From Gammaproteobacteria bacterium (lineage in GTDB: Bacteria; Pseudomonadota; Gammaproteobacteria; Steroidobacterales; Steroidobacteraceae): a DNA stretch of 64,000 nt. Of this stretch, positions 35,497-46,189 are shown piece by piece. The notes beneath the pieces are model-generated. The model ran no database searches and was not told the origin of the DNA. It was given only the letters and a program-made list of their open reading frames with translations. Positions within the stretch are counted from its first letter, which is position 1; the number at the start of each line of letters is the position of its first letter. The stretch covers positions 1 to 64,000 of the forward strand of contig CANGOP010000014.1 of assembly GCA_947455595.1 (NCBI GenBank), read 5' to 3'. The position numbers and the translations under genes are program-made.

Positions 35497-36825
35497 CAGC
35501 TCCGCCCGGATCTCGTCGCGTGCCAGGCGATGCAGCACGGCACCCCAGACCGTGCCAATAGCGAGCCAAACAAGCCCTAGGCGGATAGCGAGCCCCGCCA
35601 TGCCGCTGAAAACGCCCAGCACCACCACGATACCGAGGATGGGTGCCAGCCAATGCGCAAACCAGCGCCTCGAGCGTTCGAGAATGCCAAAGCGCACGAG
35701 CACCGACACGTGCAGTAAGAGGAAGCCCGACAGCGCGCCAAAATTCACGGTAGTTGCAAGATCATCCAGTCGATTGCGCATCACAACCGCCACGATTAAC
35801 GAGATGGCCGCTGTGACCAGCATGCCCACATAGGGGGTGTGATATTTCGGGTGCACCCGCGCTAAGACTTGCGGTAACTGCCGATCTCGCCCCATCGCAT
35901 AGAGAACACGGGCAACGCCTACCTGCATTGGTAGCGCATTCGAGAACCCGATCAATGTGGCGTACCCCCACGCTAACGCGACCGATGCCCAAGCACCGAT
36001 CGTCAAACCCGTCATCTCGTACGCCGCAGCGGACGCGTCGTGAATCACGAGGCCGCGCATCAGATTACCCAGAACCCAGGCCACCACCACAAAGAAAGTT
36101 GCTGAAATGAATAAGACGCCCATGATGGCACGGCCTACAAGGCGGCGATCCCCGCCCTTGACCTCTTCAGATAAGGTCGAAATCGCATCGAATCCTAAGA
36201 ATGAATTGATACAGATCGACGTGGCAGCAAATACCGCCCCGATCTCGAATGACTTCGGATCGTAAAACGGGGAGAGTGTCAGCCCTCCCGCCCCGTGTCC
36301 GCGCAACAGGGCCGATACACCGAGGATTAACAAGACGACGAGCAGCAGGACCTGAAAACCGACTGCGATGAAATTCGCGCGGGTTGTTACCGTAACGCCG
36401 AACCAATTCACGGCCAACGTGAACGCCACCATCAGCACAATCCAGACTGAACGGTCCACACTGGGCACCAAGACGCCCAGCGCCACGCCGATCAAGACAT
36501 AAACCAAGGCCGGAATCAGCAAATAGTCGAGCAGAATCATCCACCCGGCCAAAAATCCGGCGAATCGGCCGAGCGCGAATCGCGCGAAGCCGTAGACAGA
36601 CCCGGCACTGGGCACCGACTCACTCATGAGCGCATAGTTTTGCGCCGTAAAGTACATGCACACCGCGCCGAGTACGTACGCCAGCGCGATCATGCCGTGG
36701 GCCGCGTCGTACACGAATCCGAGTGTAGAGAGTGGCGCGATGGGCGCAATGTAGGCAAGACCGTAGACGATGAGGTCCCAATAGCCGAGTGATCGTCGTA
36801 AGGACGGAGCAGACGTTTGGTTCAC
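35494..36825 (-). CDS. APC-family amino acid/amine permease
   Basis: A protein of 443 residues with about 12 membrane segments. The first holds IVYGLAYIAPIAPLSTLGFV and the second SVPSAGSVYGFARFALG, both of APC/AAT permeases. It is the last gene of a three-gene unit: PNPOx-like, amidase (4-bp gap), permease. The link to an amidase suggests uptake of an amide or the resulting amine/amino acid. It begins with GTG at 36825. Confidence 0.88.
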   Translation of the reverse strand: MNQTSAPSLRRSLGYWDLIVYGLAYIAPIAPLSTLGFVYDAAHGMIALAYVLGAVCMYFTAQNYALMSESVPSAGSVYGFARFALGRFAGFLAGWMILLDYLLIPALVYVLIGVALGVLVPSVDRSVWIVLMVAFTLAVNWFGVTVTTRANFIAVGFQVLLLVVLLILGVSALLRGHGAGGLTLSPFYDPKSFEIGAVFAATSICINSFLGFDAISTLSEEVKGGDRRLVGRAIMGVLFISATFFVVVAWVLGNLMRGLVIHDASAAAYEMTGLTIGAWASVALAWGYATLIGFSNALPMQVGVARVLYAMGRDRQLPQVLARVHPKYHTPYVGMLVTAAISLIVAVVMRNRLDDLATTVNFGALSGFLLLHVSVLVRFGILERSRRWFAHWLAPILGIVVVLGVFSGMAGLAIRLGLVWLAIGTVWGAVLHRLARDEIRAEL

Positions 36826-36829
36826 GCGT

Positions 36830-38263
36830 TTATTCCACTTCAGGCAAGGACGGGAAGACCGTACGATATAACTTCATGGGGTGCTGCAGCGCATAGTGAT
36901 GGGCCACGCGAAATACATCGGCATCCGCGTACGGCGCACCCACAATCTGCAGACTCGTGGGAACACCATTCGCTGCGAGCCCCGTAGGCGCTGCGATGGA
37001 TGGCGTCCGACTCAGCAGATTAAAGGGGGTTGTCCACACCCATCCGAGGTAGCTATCCACGAAGCCGCCCGCGATTGGCCACTGGCGGATCTCTGACATA
37101 TCTAAATCGGCCGGAATGTCCGCACACCGTAACGTCGGACACAGCAGTGCCGTCGCACCACCCGACCAAATCTTATCGACCATCTCTTGGTGCATCTCAG
37201 ATGCCAGCACCGCAGATGCCATGATGGAATTGCGGCGACCGCAATACCGCTTCATGAGATAGCGCAGGTACGGCGTGGCGCGTGCTTTGTCGTCTTCAGA
37301 GAAGCCTTCCAGATACTCCGCGAAATAAAGCCCGAAGATCGCCTCAATCAGCACCTCGCCAACCCGGCCGACATCCCAATCGAGTGTGACCTCGTCGATC
37401 ACCGCTCCCGCCTCTGCGAGAGCCGCGGCTGCGGCTCTTAGATTGCGCTCCGTGTCCGGGCAGATCAGGCCATCCTTCGGCAAGGTGAGCGCGAGGCGAA
37501 CCCCCGCCAGATCCGGCGGATTCTCAATCAGTGGTATCGCAGGCATGCCGGAGTAACTCGCCGGATGCGGCCCCTGGATCACGTTTTGCATGAGACGCAG
37601 ATCCCCGAGCGACCGCGCCAAGGGGCCCTCGACCGCAAAGGCAAACAGTTCTTCATGCGGCGTGGCTGCCAAACGGCCGAAGGGTGGCTTGTAGCCGTAA
37701 ACACCATTCAGTGCAGCCGGAATCCGCGTGGAGCCGCCCATATCGCTGCCCGTAGCGAGGGGCGCAAGACCCGCCGCCAAGGCCGCGCCTGAGCCGCCGC
37801 TGGAGCCGCCGGGCGTAACAGACCGGTTCCACGGGTTTCGGGACACGCCGTACCGGGCGGAGAGCGTCTGACCGATGACGCAAAACTCCGGCACCGTGGT
37901 CTGGATATGAGGGACCGCTCCGGCTTCGATCAGACGATCCACAATGGGGTGATGCTGCGTGGGCACTTCATCGTGCAAATGAGAACCAATGGTCCGCGGC
38001 CAGCCTGCCACGGCGGTTTCCTCTTTAATGGCGACCGGAATACCTTCCAGCGCTCTGGCCGTGCCGGCGCGATACCGTGCAGTCGACACTTCAGCCCGCG
38101 CCAGGGCGCCTTCCGAATCAATCAAGGTCGTCGCATTCAGACCGTCTTGGAGACGCTCCGCACGCTGCAAGAGTGTCGCGGTGACACCGAGCGGAGTAAG
38201 CAAACCCGCCCGATAGCGCTGCAGGAGATCCGTGGCAGACAAATAGGCAATTTCATGCGTCAT
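36830..38263 (-). CDS. Amidase signature family hydrolase
   Basis: A protein of 477 residues with the Ser-cisSer-Lys triad: Lys80 (VAIKEE), the cis-Ser in GGSSGGSGA (Ser154 or Ser155) and nucleophile Ser178 (GSDMGGSTRIPA). Members hydrolyse amides to acid plus ammonia or amine; this one is not GatA, as the gat partner genes are absent. It lies 2 bp after the PNPOx-like gene and 4 bp before the permease. No signal peptide is seen, so it acts in the cytoplasm. Confidence 0.92.
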   Translation of the reverse strand: MTHEIAYLSATDLLQRYRAGLLTPLGVTATLLQRAERLQDGLNATTLIDSEGALARAEVSTARYRAGTARALEGIPVAIKEETAVAGWPRTIGSHLHDEVPTQHHPIVDRLIEAGAVPHIQTTVPEFCVIGQTLSARYGVSRNPWNRSVTPGGSSGGSGAALAAGLAPLATGSDMGGSTRIPAALNGVYGYKPPFGRLAATPHEELFAFAVEGPLARSLGDLRLMQNVIQGPHPASYSGMPAIPLIENPPDLAGVRLALTLPKDGLICPDTERNLRAAAAALAEAGAVIDEVTLDWDVGRVGEVLIEAIFGLYFAEYLEGFSEDDKARATPYLRYLMKRYCGRRNSIMASAVLASEMHQEMVDKIWSGGATALLCPTLRCADIPADLDMSEIRQWPIAGGFVDSYLGWVWTTPFNLLSRTPSIAAPTGLAANGVPTSLQIVGAPYADADVFRVAHHYALQHPMKLYRTVFPSLPEVE

Positions 38264-38265
38264 CT

Positions 38266-38949
38266 TCAGACGTTCCGAAGAGGGCCCCGTCGGCGCAGAC
38301 GGGGCATGGCAGGCGGCTTAAGGTCCGCCGAAACACCCGCATCCGCAACCGGACGCCCGAGACGTTCGGTCACGGGAACCACACCCGCCCAGACCGGCCA
38401 GTGCAGATCTTTAGCAGGATCACCGACCCCGCCATCGCGAATCTTGGCCGACGCCTCCGTCAGCGGAATCGAGTAAATCGCCGTAGCGCCTAACTCACGC
38501 TTGTTCACCGGCCTCAGGCGTTCCCATCGACCGGGGAACCAGTGATCCATAAAGACTTTGAGAACCCGGGTCTTCTCGGCGATATCGTCAACCGGTTCGG
38601 GACGACCAAAGCAAAGCACCGAACGGTAATTCACCGTGTGATTAAACGCCGAACGTGCCAACACCCAGCCGTCAAAGATCATCGCAGTCAAACAGACATC
38701 ACTCGGCGCTTGGTGGCTCTTGAGCATTCGACTCGCCACACTGCCATGCCAGTAGACCCGATCACCGATCCGCCAATGCAGCGTCGGCGTGGCAACCGGT
38801 CGCTGACCGATCACGTGCGCGACCGTGGCATAGGTCGCGGCGTCCAACACCGCGTCGATCGCCGCGCGGTCGTATACACCGCGGTCAGCTACGCGCCGCA
38901 CCTTCGTGAAGGTGCTAGGCGGCCGCGCACGCACGGGACGTTGCGTCAT
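38266..38949 (-). CDS. Pyridoxamine 5'-phosphate oxidase-like flavin protein
   Basis: A protein of 227 residues with a split-barrel fold: TYATVAHVIGQRPVATPTLHWRIGDRVYWHG and the FMN-binding HTVNYRSVLCFGRP. The branch with an N-terminal KVRRVADRGVYDRAAIDAVLD segment resembles general-function PNPOx-like proteins, not PdxH. It probably binds FMN or F420. ATG 38949 is preferred because GGGGGAGA lies upstream. It heads the amidase/permease operon. Confidence 0.82.
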   Translation of the reverse strand: MTQRPVRARPPSTFTKVRRVADRGVYDRAAIDAVLDAATYATVAHVIGQRPVATPTLHWRIGDRVYWHGSVASRMLKSHQAPSDVCLTAMIFDGWVLARSAFNHTVNYRSVLCFGRPEPVDDIAEKTRVLKVFMDHWFPGRWERLRPVNKRELGATAIYSIPLTEASAKIRDGGVGDPAKDLHWPVWAGVVPVTERLGRPVADAGVSADLKPPAMPRLRRRGPLRNV

Positions 38950-39105
38950 GTGTTCGTCTCCCCCAAACCCTGAGAACCCACGCCGCAGTATGCCGAGAAC
39001 AGCGCGCGAAATCTGCGCCGCTACGCAAGGACAGTCCATTCGCGTTAACGTGTCACCCACGAACCGCTCGACAGTCAGGAGCACGCGTTGTTGGTGGCTA
39101 ATCTC

Positions 39106-39837
39106 ATGGACGATCTGCCGTTGCGTCTCGTCTTCACCCACGCGCGGTACGTGGTGGTGGCGAAACCGAGTGGCGTAGCGGTGCACCGCACGCGCGGCAG
39201 TCATGGCGTGCCCCTCTTACAGCGGCTACGCGATCAACTCGGCCAAGCCGTCTATCCCGCCCACCGCTTAGACCGCGGGACGTCAGGTGCCCAGATCATG
39301 GCCCTCGACGCGGATGCGCAGCGACAGCTCGCCCATCTCTTTGAGTTAGGTCAGATCGCTAAAACGTATCTCGCCGTTGTGCGGGGTTGGCCACCGGCGA
39401 CATTACTGATCGACCATCCGCTGCGACGGCTCGATGATGATGGGGTCGCGCTTGCCGATGGGCGCCGCCAAGAGGCCCGCTCGCGCGTCACGAGCCTCTC
39501 GACCACGGAGATCCCCGTAGCACTCGACCGATTTCCGACCACCCGATACGCGCTGGTTCGCGTGGAGCCCGATGAGGGCCGCCGTCACCAGGTACGTCGC
39601 CACCTCAAACAGGTCAGTCATCCCATCATCGGTGACACCACCTACGGCAAGGGACTGCATAACCGCTTCTTTCGAGAGCAATTTGGAGCGGATCGACTAC
39701 TGCTACACGCCCATCACTTGCGCTATCCGGACCCCTTTGACGGCATCACACGCACGGTCATCGTCGAACCGCCGGCTGACTTTTCGCAGCCGGCCCAGGC
39801 GGCTGGTTTAGACCTAGGCCTGAGCGCACTCACATGA
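39106..39837 (+). CDS. truC: tRNA pseudouridine(65) synthase, RluA family
   Basis: A protein of 243 residues. The catalytic Asp lies in HRLDRGTSG, preceded by [13 protein letters not shown] and followed by the C-terminal binding strand [24 protein letters not shown]. It lacks an S4 domain and its length fits TruC, which modifies U65 of tRNA. The ATG at 39106 gives the family N-terminus. An in-frame TTG at 39088 with AGGAG 6 bp upstream is a real alternative. It overlaps the next gene by ATGA. Confidence 0.85.
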   Translation: MDDLPLRLVFTHARYVVVAKPSGVAVHRTRGSHGVPLLQRLRDQLGQAVYPAHRLDRGTSGAQIMALDADAQRQLAHLFELGQIAKTYLAVVRGWPPATLLIDHPLRRLDDDGVALADGRRQEARSRVTSLSTTEIPVALDRFPTTRYALVRVEPDEGRRHQVRRHLKQVSHPIIGDTTYGKGLHNRFFREQFGADRLLLHAHHLRYPDPFDGITRTVIVEPPADFSQPAQAAGLDLGLSALT

Positions 39838-40775
39838 CGCAACGTTGGCTCGCGATCGTGAACCCCACCGCCGGAGGCGGACGCGCGGGACGTCGATGGC
39901 AGGAGCTGGCCCGCGCGTTGCGAGCCTGTGGAGTGTCTGTGGAGGCTGTCCAGACGACAACCGCGGGTGAGGCCACCGCGTTGGCACGCGAGGCTTCTGG
40001 TCGCGTTGGCGGGCTGATTGCCGTGGGTGGCGACGGCACTGTCCACGAGATCGTCAACGGCCTGCCGCTGGAGCGACCGCCGCTGCTGGCCGTAGCCCCC
40101 TATGGTACGGGCAATGACTTTGCGCGCGGACTGCGACTACCCGCCGCTGCATCCGCCTTGGCCACGCTCATCGCGACGCGTCGTGCGATAGCACGACGTG
40201 TCGGTGATATACGCTACGGCCCGCCCGGCGACGAGCAAGTACGACGCTTTATCAATGGCGTCGGCGTCGGGCTCGACGCGGCGGTACTCGAACGGCTGCC
40301 CACCCGAGGCCCACGGACGGTGGCGTACGTGATCGGCACGTTGCGCACGCTGCGTCACTTTCGCGCCGCCGACGCCGTGGTCTCCTGGGGTGGAGAGACC
40401 CACCGGGGTCGTTTCCTGTTGCTCTATGCCGGTTTGGGCACCCACGCCGGTGGCGGGATGCAAATCACGCCGCATGCGGGCGAGCGATCCGATTCGCTGG
40501 CCCTCACGCTGATTCCGGAGGCTCCGCTCGCGCAGATCCTACGGCTACTGCCTCGGCTGTACGCCGGCAGCCTTCACCGGGTGCCCTGGCTGACGTGCGC
40601 GCACAGTCCACAGCTCCACGTTGAGGCGGGCTCCTTAACGGTCGAAGCCGACGGACAGTTACTGGGGCGGGGGCCGATCGCCGTGTCGATCCGTCCGGAA
40701 CGATTGAGCGTAATCGCCGCGCACGGCCAGGAAGGGGATAATGAAGGTCTGTCCACTGTGGTAGATCCCCTGTGA
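39834..40775 (+). CDS. Diacylglycerol/lipid kinase family protein
   Basis: A protein of 313 residues of the YegS/DagK/LCB5 type. It shows the nucleotide-binding [12 protein letters not shown], the kinase motif [12 protein letters not shown], and [13 protein letters not shown]. Members phosphorylate diacylglycerol, phosphatidylglycerol or sphingoid bases. It overlaps the truC stop (ATGA) and the patatin start (GTGA), so the three are translated together. The coupling to a lipase suggests a role in lipid turnover. Confidence 0.9.
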   Translation: MTQRWLAIVNPTAGGGRAGRRWQELARALRACGVSVEAVQTTTAGEATALAREASGRVGGLIAVGGDGTVHEIVNGLPLERPPLLAVAPYGTGNDFARGLRLPAAASALATLIATRRAIARRVGDIRYGPPGDEQVRRFINGVGVGLDAAVLERLPTRGPRTVAYVIGTLRTLRHFRAADAVVSWGGETHRGRFLLLYAGLGTHAGGGMQITPHAGERSDSLALTLIPEAPLAQILRLLPRLYAGSLHRVPWLTCAHSPQLHVEAGSLTVEADGQLLGRGPIAVSIRPERLSVIAAHGQEGDNEGLSTVVDPL

Positions 40776-42964
40776 ACCTGCGCGCTTTCCTGCAACCGTT
40801 TGTCGTCGCCATGACGCTTGGCGTCGCGTCATTACCGGCGTCTTCGCAGGCCGACCAAACGTCGCGCCCTAAGACCTGTCTCGTTCTGTCCGGGGGTGGC
40901 GCTCGAGGTATAACCCACATCGGTGTCATCAAGGTCCTCGAGGAATTGCACGTTCCCATCGATTGCGTGGTGGGCACGAGTGCCGGCGCCATCATCGGCG
41001 GCGCCTATGCCGCCGGCGCATCCCCTGCCGACATTGAATCCCTGATCACACAGGCCGACTGGGATCTGCTGCTGTCCGATCAACCGCTGCGTGAAGCGCG
41101 TTCGGTGTACACCAAAGAGGTCGAGCGTGAGCACCTACTGAGCGCCGAAATAGGCACGCGCGCCCGCGGCTTGACGCTGCCGCGCGGCCTTGTGGCAGGC
41201 CAGCACCTGCAGTACTTCCTCCAGCGACTGATAGCGCCGAGTCGGGGTGGCGACTTTGATCGACTTCCCATTCCCTACCGAGCACTCGCCACCGACTTTG
41301 AGAACGGCCGTCTCGTGGTCCTCGAGAAAGGAGACCTCGCCGCTGCGATTCGAGCCTCAATGTCGGTGCCTGGCGCGTTTGCGCCCGTGGAGATTGATGG
41401 TCACGTGCTGGTCGATGGCGGCATCGTGCGCAATATTGGCGTCGATGTCGCTCGCGAACTCGGCGCAGAGCGCCTCATTGTTGTCAACGTTGGCACGCCC
41501 CTTATGAAGCGTGCCGAGATCGACTCTCTGGTGAATTCTGCCGATCAGATGCTGCGGATTCTCACGAATCAGAATGTCGAAACGTCACTTGCGCAATTGC
41601 GGCCAGATGACGTGCTGATTGAGCCGGCACTGGGCACGCTCTCCTCAACCGACTTCGCCAATGGATACCGTTGGATCCCCGCTGCGGAGACGGCAACTCG
41701 TCGCAGTGCGCGCGAACTGGCGACGTTTGCGCTCGCTCCCGATGCTTATGATGCGTGGAAAGCCCTGCAACGTGTCGCCAGAACGGAACCGTTACCGCAT
41801 CACATCGAGATCGATGTTGCGGGCCTCAAGCATGTTCCGCAGGCGGCGATTACTGCGACAGTGGGCGCGGTGCCAACCGACGTAGACGCCACCATTGGCG
41901 CGCTATTGGCAACTGACGACTTCGAAACGGTGAAGGGGGTCGTCAAGAACGATGAGCGGGGTACGACGCTCGTACTGGAACCGATCGAGAAGCCTTGGGG
42001 CCCCGATTACTTGCGAGCCGGGATACAACTCAATACCGACTTTGCCGGCGACAGTCATTTCCTTGTGACAGTCGATCATCGCGCAACCTGGCTCAATACG
42101 CAGGGTCTTGAGTGGCGCAATCGAGCAAGCTTCGGGCATATCAACGCCCTGCGCTCGCAGCTACGAATTCCGATTGACGGCGCACGGCAGTGGTTTATCG
42201 CGCCCGAACTGTCCGTTTCAGAACGTCTACGAGATATCTATTTGGATGGCGTCGATGCGGCTCGCTATCAATTACGGGACAGTTCCGGTTCCGTGCTTCT
42301 AGGACGGACACTCGGCATTTTTGGTGAATTCGTGATCGGCGTAGAACGGGGACAGGACACCACTCGCCTCGCCATCGGTTCTGCGGTACTGCCGCCGGGC
42401 AGTCTGACCACCGGTGTCTTCCGTGCGGGTCTCACACTGGATCGGCTCGATAACCTCGACTTCCCCACCCACGGCTATCTGCTGCAGTCGGATCTGCGGA
42501 TCGCCGATGGTGCCCTCGGTAGTGACAAGCCTTATCGTCGTTGGTCGACTGAGTACTCTGCCGCCTTCGGTGGCCATAATGCGAGCATCCTGCTGACCGC
42601 GCGCTATCAAACCGCACGATCGAGCAGCCTTCCGCTCTCTCAGGCATTTGCACTCGGTGGTTTCCTGAACCTATCGGGACTCGCCCAGGAGCAACTGCTC
42701 GCGAATGACGTTGCATTTTTACGAGCCATCTACCGAACGCGCTTCCTGCACGGCAACAGCCTGGTGCCCGACCTGTACGCCGGCGTCTCGTTGGAAGCTG
42801 CCGACCTGCATCGCCCCTTCGACCCATTAGGGACGGTGCATCTTTTCAGCGGTTCATTCTTCCTATCCGCACAGTCGGTCTTGGGTCAGTTGTACCTCGG
42901 CACGGGCGCGGCGAGCGGTGGGCATGGCGCGATCTATCTCACCGTGGGTAGACCGTGGCCCTGA
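40772..42964 (+). CDS. Patatin-like phospholipase with POTRA and outer membrane barrel (PlpD-like)
   Basis: A protein of 730 residues. The signal peptide covers 1-27. The patatin domain (~34-325) has the oxyanion GGGARG, the dyad Ser70 (GTSAG) and Asp215 (DGG). A POTRA-like region follows (~345-400) and then a barrel related to BamA/TpsB (~410-730) with short alternating strands. This is the layout of PlpD, a type Vd autotransporter whose phospholipase A1 domain acts at the cell surface or is released. All key residues are present. The GTG start at 40772 overlaps the lipid kinase stop. Confidence 0.9.
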   Translation: MNLRAFLQPFVVAMTLGVASLPASSQADQTSRPKTCLVLSGGGARGITHIGVIKVLEELHVPIDCVVGTSAGAIIGGAYAAGASPADIESLITQADWDLLLSDQPLREARSVYTKEVEREHLLSAEIGTRARGLTLPRGLVAGQHLQYFLQRLIAPSRGGDFDRLPIPYRALATDFENGRLVVLEKGDLAAAIRASMSVPGAFAPVEIDGHVLVDGGIVRNIGVDVARELGAERLIVVNVGTPLMKRAEIDSLVNSADQMLRILTNQNVETSLAQLRPDDVLIEPALGTLSSTDFANGYRWIPAAETATRRSARELATFALAPDAYDAWKALQRVARTEPLPHHIEIDVAGLKHVPQAAITATVGAVPTDVDATIGALLATDDFETVKGVVKNDERGTTLVLEPIEKPWGPDYLRAGIQLNTDFAGDSHFLVTVDHRATWLNTQGLEWRNRASFGHINALRSQLRIPIDGARQWFIAPELSVSERLRDIYLDGVDAARYQLRDSSGSVLLGRTLGIFGEFVIGVERGQDTTRLAIGSAVLPPGSLTTGVFRAGLTLDRLDNLDFPTHGYLLQSDLRIADGALGSDKPYRRWSTEYSAAFGGHNASILLTARYQTARSSSLPLSQAFALGGFLNLSGLAQEQLLANDVAFLRAIYRTRFLHGNSLVPDLYAGVSLEAADLHRPFDPLGTVHLFSGSFFLSAQSVLGQLYLGTGAASGGHGAIYLTVGRPWP

Positions 42965-43803
42965 AAGACGCCCGCCATGCCCGCGGACGCCTCGCTATCG
43001 GCGTGCTCGTCGCGTTAGTGCTCGTGCATTTGCTGGCCGTCGGTGCGTACTACACGCAAGCGCGCCAGCAATCCCTGCTCGTGCGCACCCTCGAGGCACG
43101 TGAGCAATGGAAAGCTGGTGAATTAGAGGCCGCAGCATCCCTGTACCGTTCCATCCTGCGTGATCGACCGGCCGTTTCATGGCCACTGATCCTGATCCGG
43201 CAGTTCCCAGAAAATGCTGACCTGTGGTACCTGCTCGGTCGTGTGGAATCTGACCGCGCCAACGTCGATGCCGCGTTACAGGCATACGCCAAAGCCATCA
43301 CAGTCGGCGGCCGGGGCGCGCGCGAAACACGTGAACTCCTGCTCATTCATGGGCGGTTATCGGAATTGCTCGCCTTCGCCAACGAGCGCTTGGCCGTTGA
43401 TCATCTCTCTCCGCAACCCCTGAAAGATCGCGCTGCGGCCGAATTGGAAATGGGTCAAGCAAGCGGTGCCATGGATGATTATCGAGCCGCCTTGGACCGA
43501 TTGCCCGCCTGGCGTCAACAGACCGATCCGGCAGCGCCTTCGAGTCTGTCGGGCGAAGAGGCGGACTTGTTAAACCTGTATGCGGCGGCCGCCTTGGCCG
43601 CGCACGCACGCTCCGAGGCAGAACGGGCCTGCATGGAAGTCACGAATCGACAGGGAAAGCGTGCGCAACTCGATCGACTATGTCACGCGTTGATTGCTCA
43701 CGACGATGGACGGGATGCCGATGCCCGTCGCCTGCTCGCCGGCTATTTACCGCCAGCCAGTGAGCACGAATGGCTCACTCGGGGACTAGTGAGCGAGCCT
43801 TAA
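42955..43803 (+). CDS. Membrane-anchored TPR-repeat protein
   Basis: A protein of 282 residues. One N-terminal membrane helix (~12-31, IGVLVALVLVHLLAVGAYY) anchors a soluble domain of helical repeats resembling TPRs (LEAREQWKAGELEAAASLYRSIL; NADLWYLLGRVESDRANVDAALQAYAKAI). It probably binds protein partners at the periplasmic face. No specific family is recognised. The GTG start overlaps the patatin stop by 10 bp, so it belongs to the same operon and may assist that protein's assembly. Confidence 0.7.
   Translation: MALKDARHARGRLAIGVLVALVLVHLLAVGAYYTQARQQSLLVRTLEAREQWKAGELEAAASLYRSILRDRPAVSWPLILIRQFPENADLWYLLGRVESDRANVDAALQAYAKAITVGGRGARETRELLLIHGRLSELLAFANERLAVDHLSPQPLKDRAAAELEMGQASGAMDDYRAALDRLPAWRQQTDPAAPSSLSGEEADLLNLYAAAALAAHARSEAERACMEVTNRQGKRAQLDRLCHALIAHDDGRDADARRLLAGYLPPASEHEWLTRGLVSEP
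43773..43794. terminator. Hairpin in the 3' end of the TPR gene
   Basis: GCTCACT, an 8-nt loop and AGTGAGC form a 7-bp stem within the last codons of the TPR gene, just before its stop and the convergent oxidoreductase stop (13 bp away). There is no T run. It belongs to the pattern of terminator-like hairpins embedded in coding ends. Confidence 0.5.
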
Positions 43804-43816
43804 GACAGCGACAAGA

Positions 43817-44767
43817 TTATCCGGATCGGTTGGACGAACTGACCAATGCGGCGATCCGGATCGCCGTACTCAACGCCTCAAGACCTTCTCGGCCCCCGAC
43901 GAGCGGTGCCGCACCGGTGCGGATGGAGTGGGCAAAGGCTTCGATCTCCGCCTTAAGGGCATCGCCCTGTTCATAGGTGCGCTCGTCGATGGCAACCTGC
44001 GGCATGCCCGACTCACTCACTTCGCCACTCTTGCGAATCACCGTCAGGACTTTTTGCCCTAGATCCACAGACACGTAGCGCTCGTCATCGAAAATCCGCA
44101 ACTTGCGCTCCGTTTTCAGGCTCACGCGACTAGCCGTGACGTTAGCCACACATCCAGACTCGAATCGGATGCGCGCATTGGCAATATCGATATCGTCAGA
44201 GAAGACCCGCGTACCGATCGCATCAATATCCGTTATCGGCGAACGTACGATGCTCTGGATCAGATCGATATCATGAATCATCAGATCCAGCACAACGCTG
44301 ACATCCGTGCCGCGCTGCTTGAAAGGCGCCAAGCGCGCTGACTCGATAAACCTTGGCGCAGCAACCAAACCCTCGGTTGCCCGCACCGCTTCATTGAAAC
44401 GTTCCAGATGTCCGACCTGCAGGACTCGACCCACCCGCTCAGCCACCGCGATAAGGTCAGCTGCCTCTCCGACGGTCGTCGTAATGGGTTTCTCGACGAG
44501 CACGTGGATTCCCGCCTCCAGACACTCCCGGGCAATCGCGTGATGAAACGGCGTTGGCGTCACGATCGAAACGGCATCGACGCGCCCCAACAACTCGCGC
44601 CAATCCGCGACCGCATCAACCCCTAATTCTTGTGCCACAGCATCGCGCGCAGCCGGCGTGGGATCCGCGATCGCAACGAGTTCGCAGCCCGGCAACGCTT
44701 TCCACTTCTGAGCATGAAAACGCCCGAGATAGCCGACTCCGATAACGGCTGCGCGGATATTGGCCAT
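43817..44767 (-). CDS. Gfo/Idh/MocA-family NAD(P)-dependent oxidoreductase
   Basis: A protein of 316 residues. The Rossmann motif is IGVGYLGRFHAQ. The family catalytic Lys lies in HVLVEKPIT, and the substrate-binding His/Asp pair in LDLMIHDIDLI. The pattern suits sugar-nucleotide dehydrogenases such as UDP-GlcNAc 3-dehydrogenase (GnnA/WlbA-like). The lack of aminotransferase or lpx partners here leaves the substrate open. It stands alone on the minus strand. Confidence 0.85.
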   Translation of the reverse strand: MANIRAAVIGVGYLGRFHAQKWKALPGCELVAIADPTPAARDAVAQELGVDAVADWRELLGRVDAVSIVTPTPFHHAIARECLEAGIHVLVEKPITTTVGEAADLIAVAERVGRVLQVGHLERFNEAVRATEGLVAAPRFIESARLAPFKQRGTDVSVVLDLMIHDIDLIQSIVRSPITDIDAIGTRVFSDDIDIANARIRFESGCVANVTASRVSLKTERKLRIFDDERYVSVDLGQKVLTVIRKSGEVSESGMPQVAIDERTYEQGDALKAEIEAFAHSIRTGAAPLVGGREGLEALSTAIRIAALVSSSNRSG

Positions 44768-44978
44768 GCGAGTTACCTACTCTCTAGCTGATTGATCGAT
44801 CTACCATTATGCAGGAGTCGCGCCTGCTCGTGACTGCGGCGAACGCTGATCACAACCCGCGACGATCGCGACCGATGCTACCGCCCCCGTCACAGACGAC
44901 AGATGAAGTGTTAAGGTCACGATTCCCACGACGACTCGGATGACGGTCGTCGACTGAGCCTACGAGGAGAACTCCGCA

Positions 44979-46175
44979 ATGACGTTGGATGTGAACGCCG
45001 CAACAGCCGCCTATGTGGACGCCATGGGACCTGAACGCCTGGCGCGATCCGTCGCCTATACGACGGGTAGTCATTGGATTCTGCTCTGGTCGCTATTAAT
45101 CACTATCGTGGCAGCATGGCTGATTGCCCGCAGTGGCGTCCTGACGCGCAGGATCATCCGCCGCGACGGCAGTCCCAACAAGACCGCCCTGTTGAGTGCC
45201 GCAGCCTTTCTGATCCTGAATTCGCTGATCACCTTGCCGTGGACGATCTATACGGACTGGAGCCGTCAGCACGCCTACGGACGCTCGAGCCAACCGTTGG
45301 GTGATTTTCTCGGTCAATGGGCCTTGGGGACGGTCATCTCAACGGTGATCGGCGCCCTGCTGATCACCGTGGTGTACCTCTTCTTGCGCCGAACCGGCAG
45401 ACGTTGGTGGCTGTGGGCAACGGCAACGGTGACTGCTGCAATGGCGGTGCTGTTACTGGCCGCCCCCGTCGTCATCGAACCGCTCTTTAACAAGTTCGAG
45501 CCCTTGCCCGCGGGTGCCGTTCGGGATGCGCTGGTGCCCATGGCTATCGACGCGGGTGTCCCGACGGACCGGATCTTCGTGTACGACGGCTCGCGCCAAT
45601 CGAATAATTTCACGGCGAATGCCGGCGGCATCGCGTCTACGGCGCGCATCGCCGTTTCCGATGTAGCCTTTAAAGATGCCACGCTGGCCGAAGTTCGGGC
45701 CGTGACTGGACACGAGATCGGGCACTACGTGCTCCAGCACACCCTCTGGGGCATCCTGATGATGACCCTGCTCACGCTCGTGAGTCTTCGGATCGCAGAA
45801 CGGGCTTACCCGGCCATTGCTCGGCGCTTCGGGGTTCAAGCCCCGCTGGCGGATCCAGCCGGTCTGCCCGCACTTTTGGTTACCCTCTCGCTTGTGAGTT
45901 TCATCGCCACGCCCTTTATGAGTTCGATGTCCCGACACTTCGAGTCAGCGGCCGATCGATACTCGCTCGAGCATGTGAATGAGCCCGATGGATTGGCGAC
46001 GGCACTGGTCAAGACGGCCGATTACCGCAATCCGCGCCCGAATTGGCTTGAGGAGGTCATCTTTTATGATCACCCGTCGGTCGAGCGTCGTGTTCGGGAA
46101 GGTATGGCGTGGAAAGCCGCGCATCCGGCAGCCCCGCCGAGTGACCCGACCGACGGCGCGTCCACCGAACATTAG
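44979..46175 (+). CDS. M48 family integral membrane metalloprotease, Ste24-like (copy 1)
   Basis: A protein of 398 residues with several membrane segments (~30-50, 70-90, 112-135, 148-165 and more near the C-terminus). The zinc motif is His245-Glu246-x-x-His249 (GHEIGH), with the third ligand in FESAADRYS. The length and layout match CAAX prenyl protease 1 homologues; bacterial members probably act in membrane protein quality control. It starts with AGGAG upstream. A second Ste24-like gene lies at 57291. Confidence 0.9.
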   Translation: MTLDVNAATAAYVDAMGPERLARSVAYTTGSHWILLWSLLITIVAAWLIARSGVLTRRIIRRDGSPNKTALLSAAAFLILNSLITLPWTIYTDWSRQHAYGRSSQPLGDFLGQWALGTVISTVIGALLITVVYLFLRRTGRRWWLWATATVTAAMAVLLLAAPVVIEPLFNKFEPLPAGAVRDALVPMAIDAGVPTDRIFVYDGSRQSNNFTANAGGIASTARIAVSDVAFKDATLAEVRAVTGHEIGHYVLQHTLWGILMMTLLTLVSLRIAERAYPAIARRFGVQAPLADPAGLPALLVTLSLVSFIATPFMSSMSRHFESAADRYSLEHVNEPDGLATALVKTADYRNPRPNWLEEVIFYDHPSVERRVREGMAWKAAHPAAPPSDPTDGASTEH

Positions 46176-46189
46176 GACGAACGCCAACT

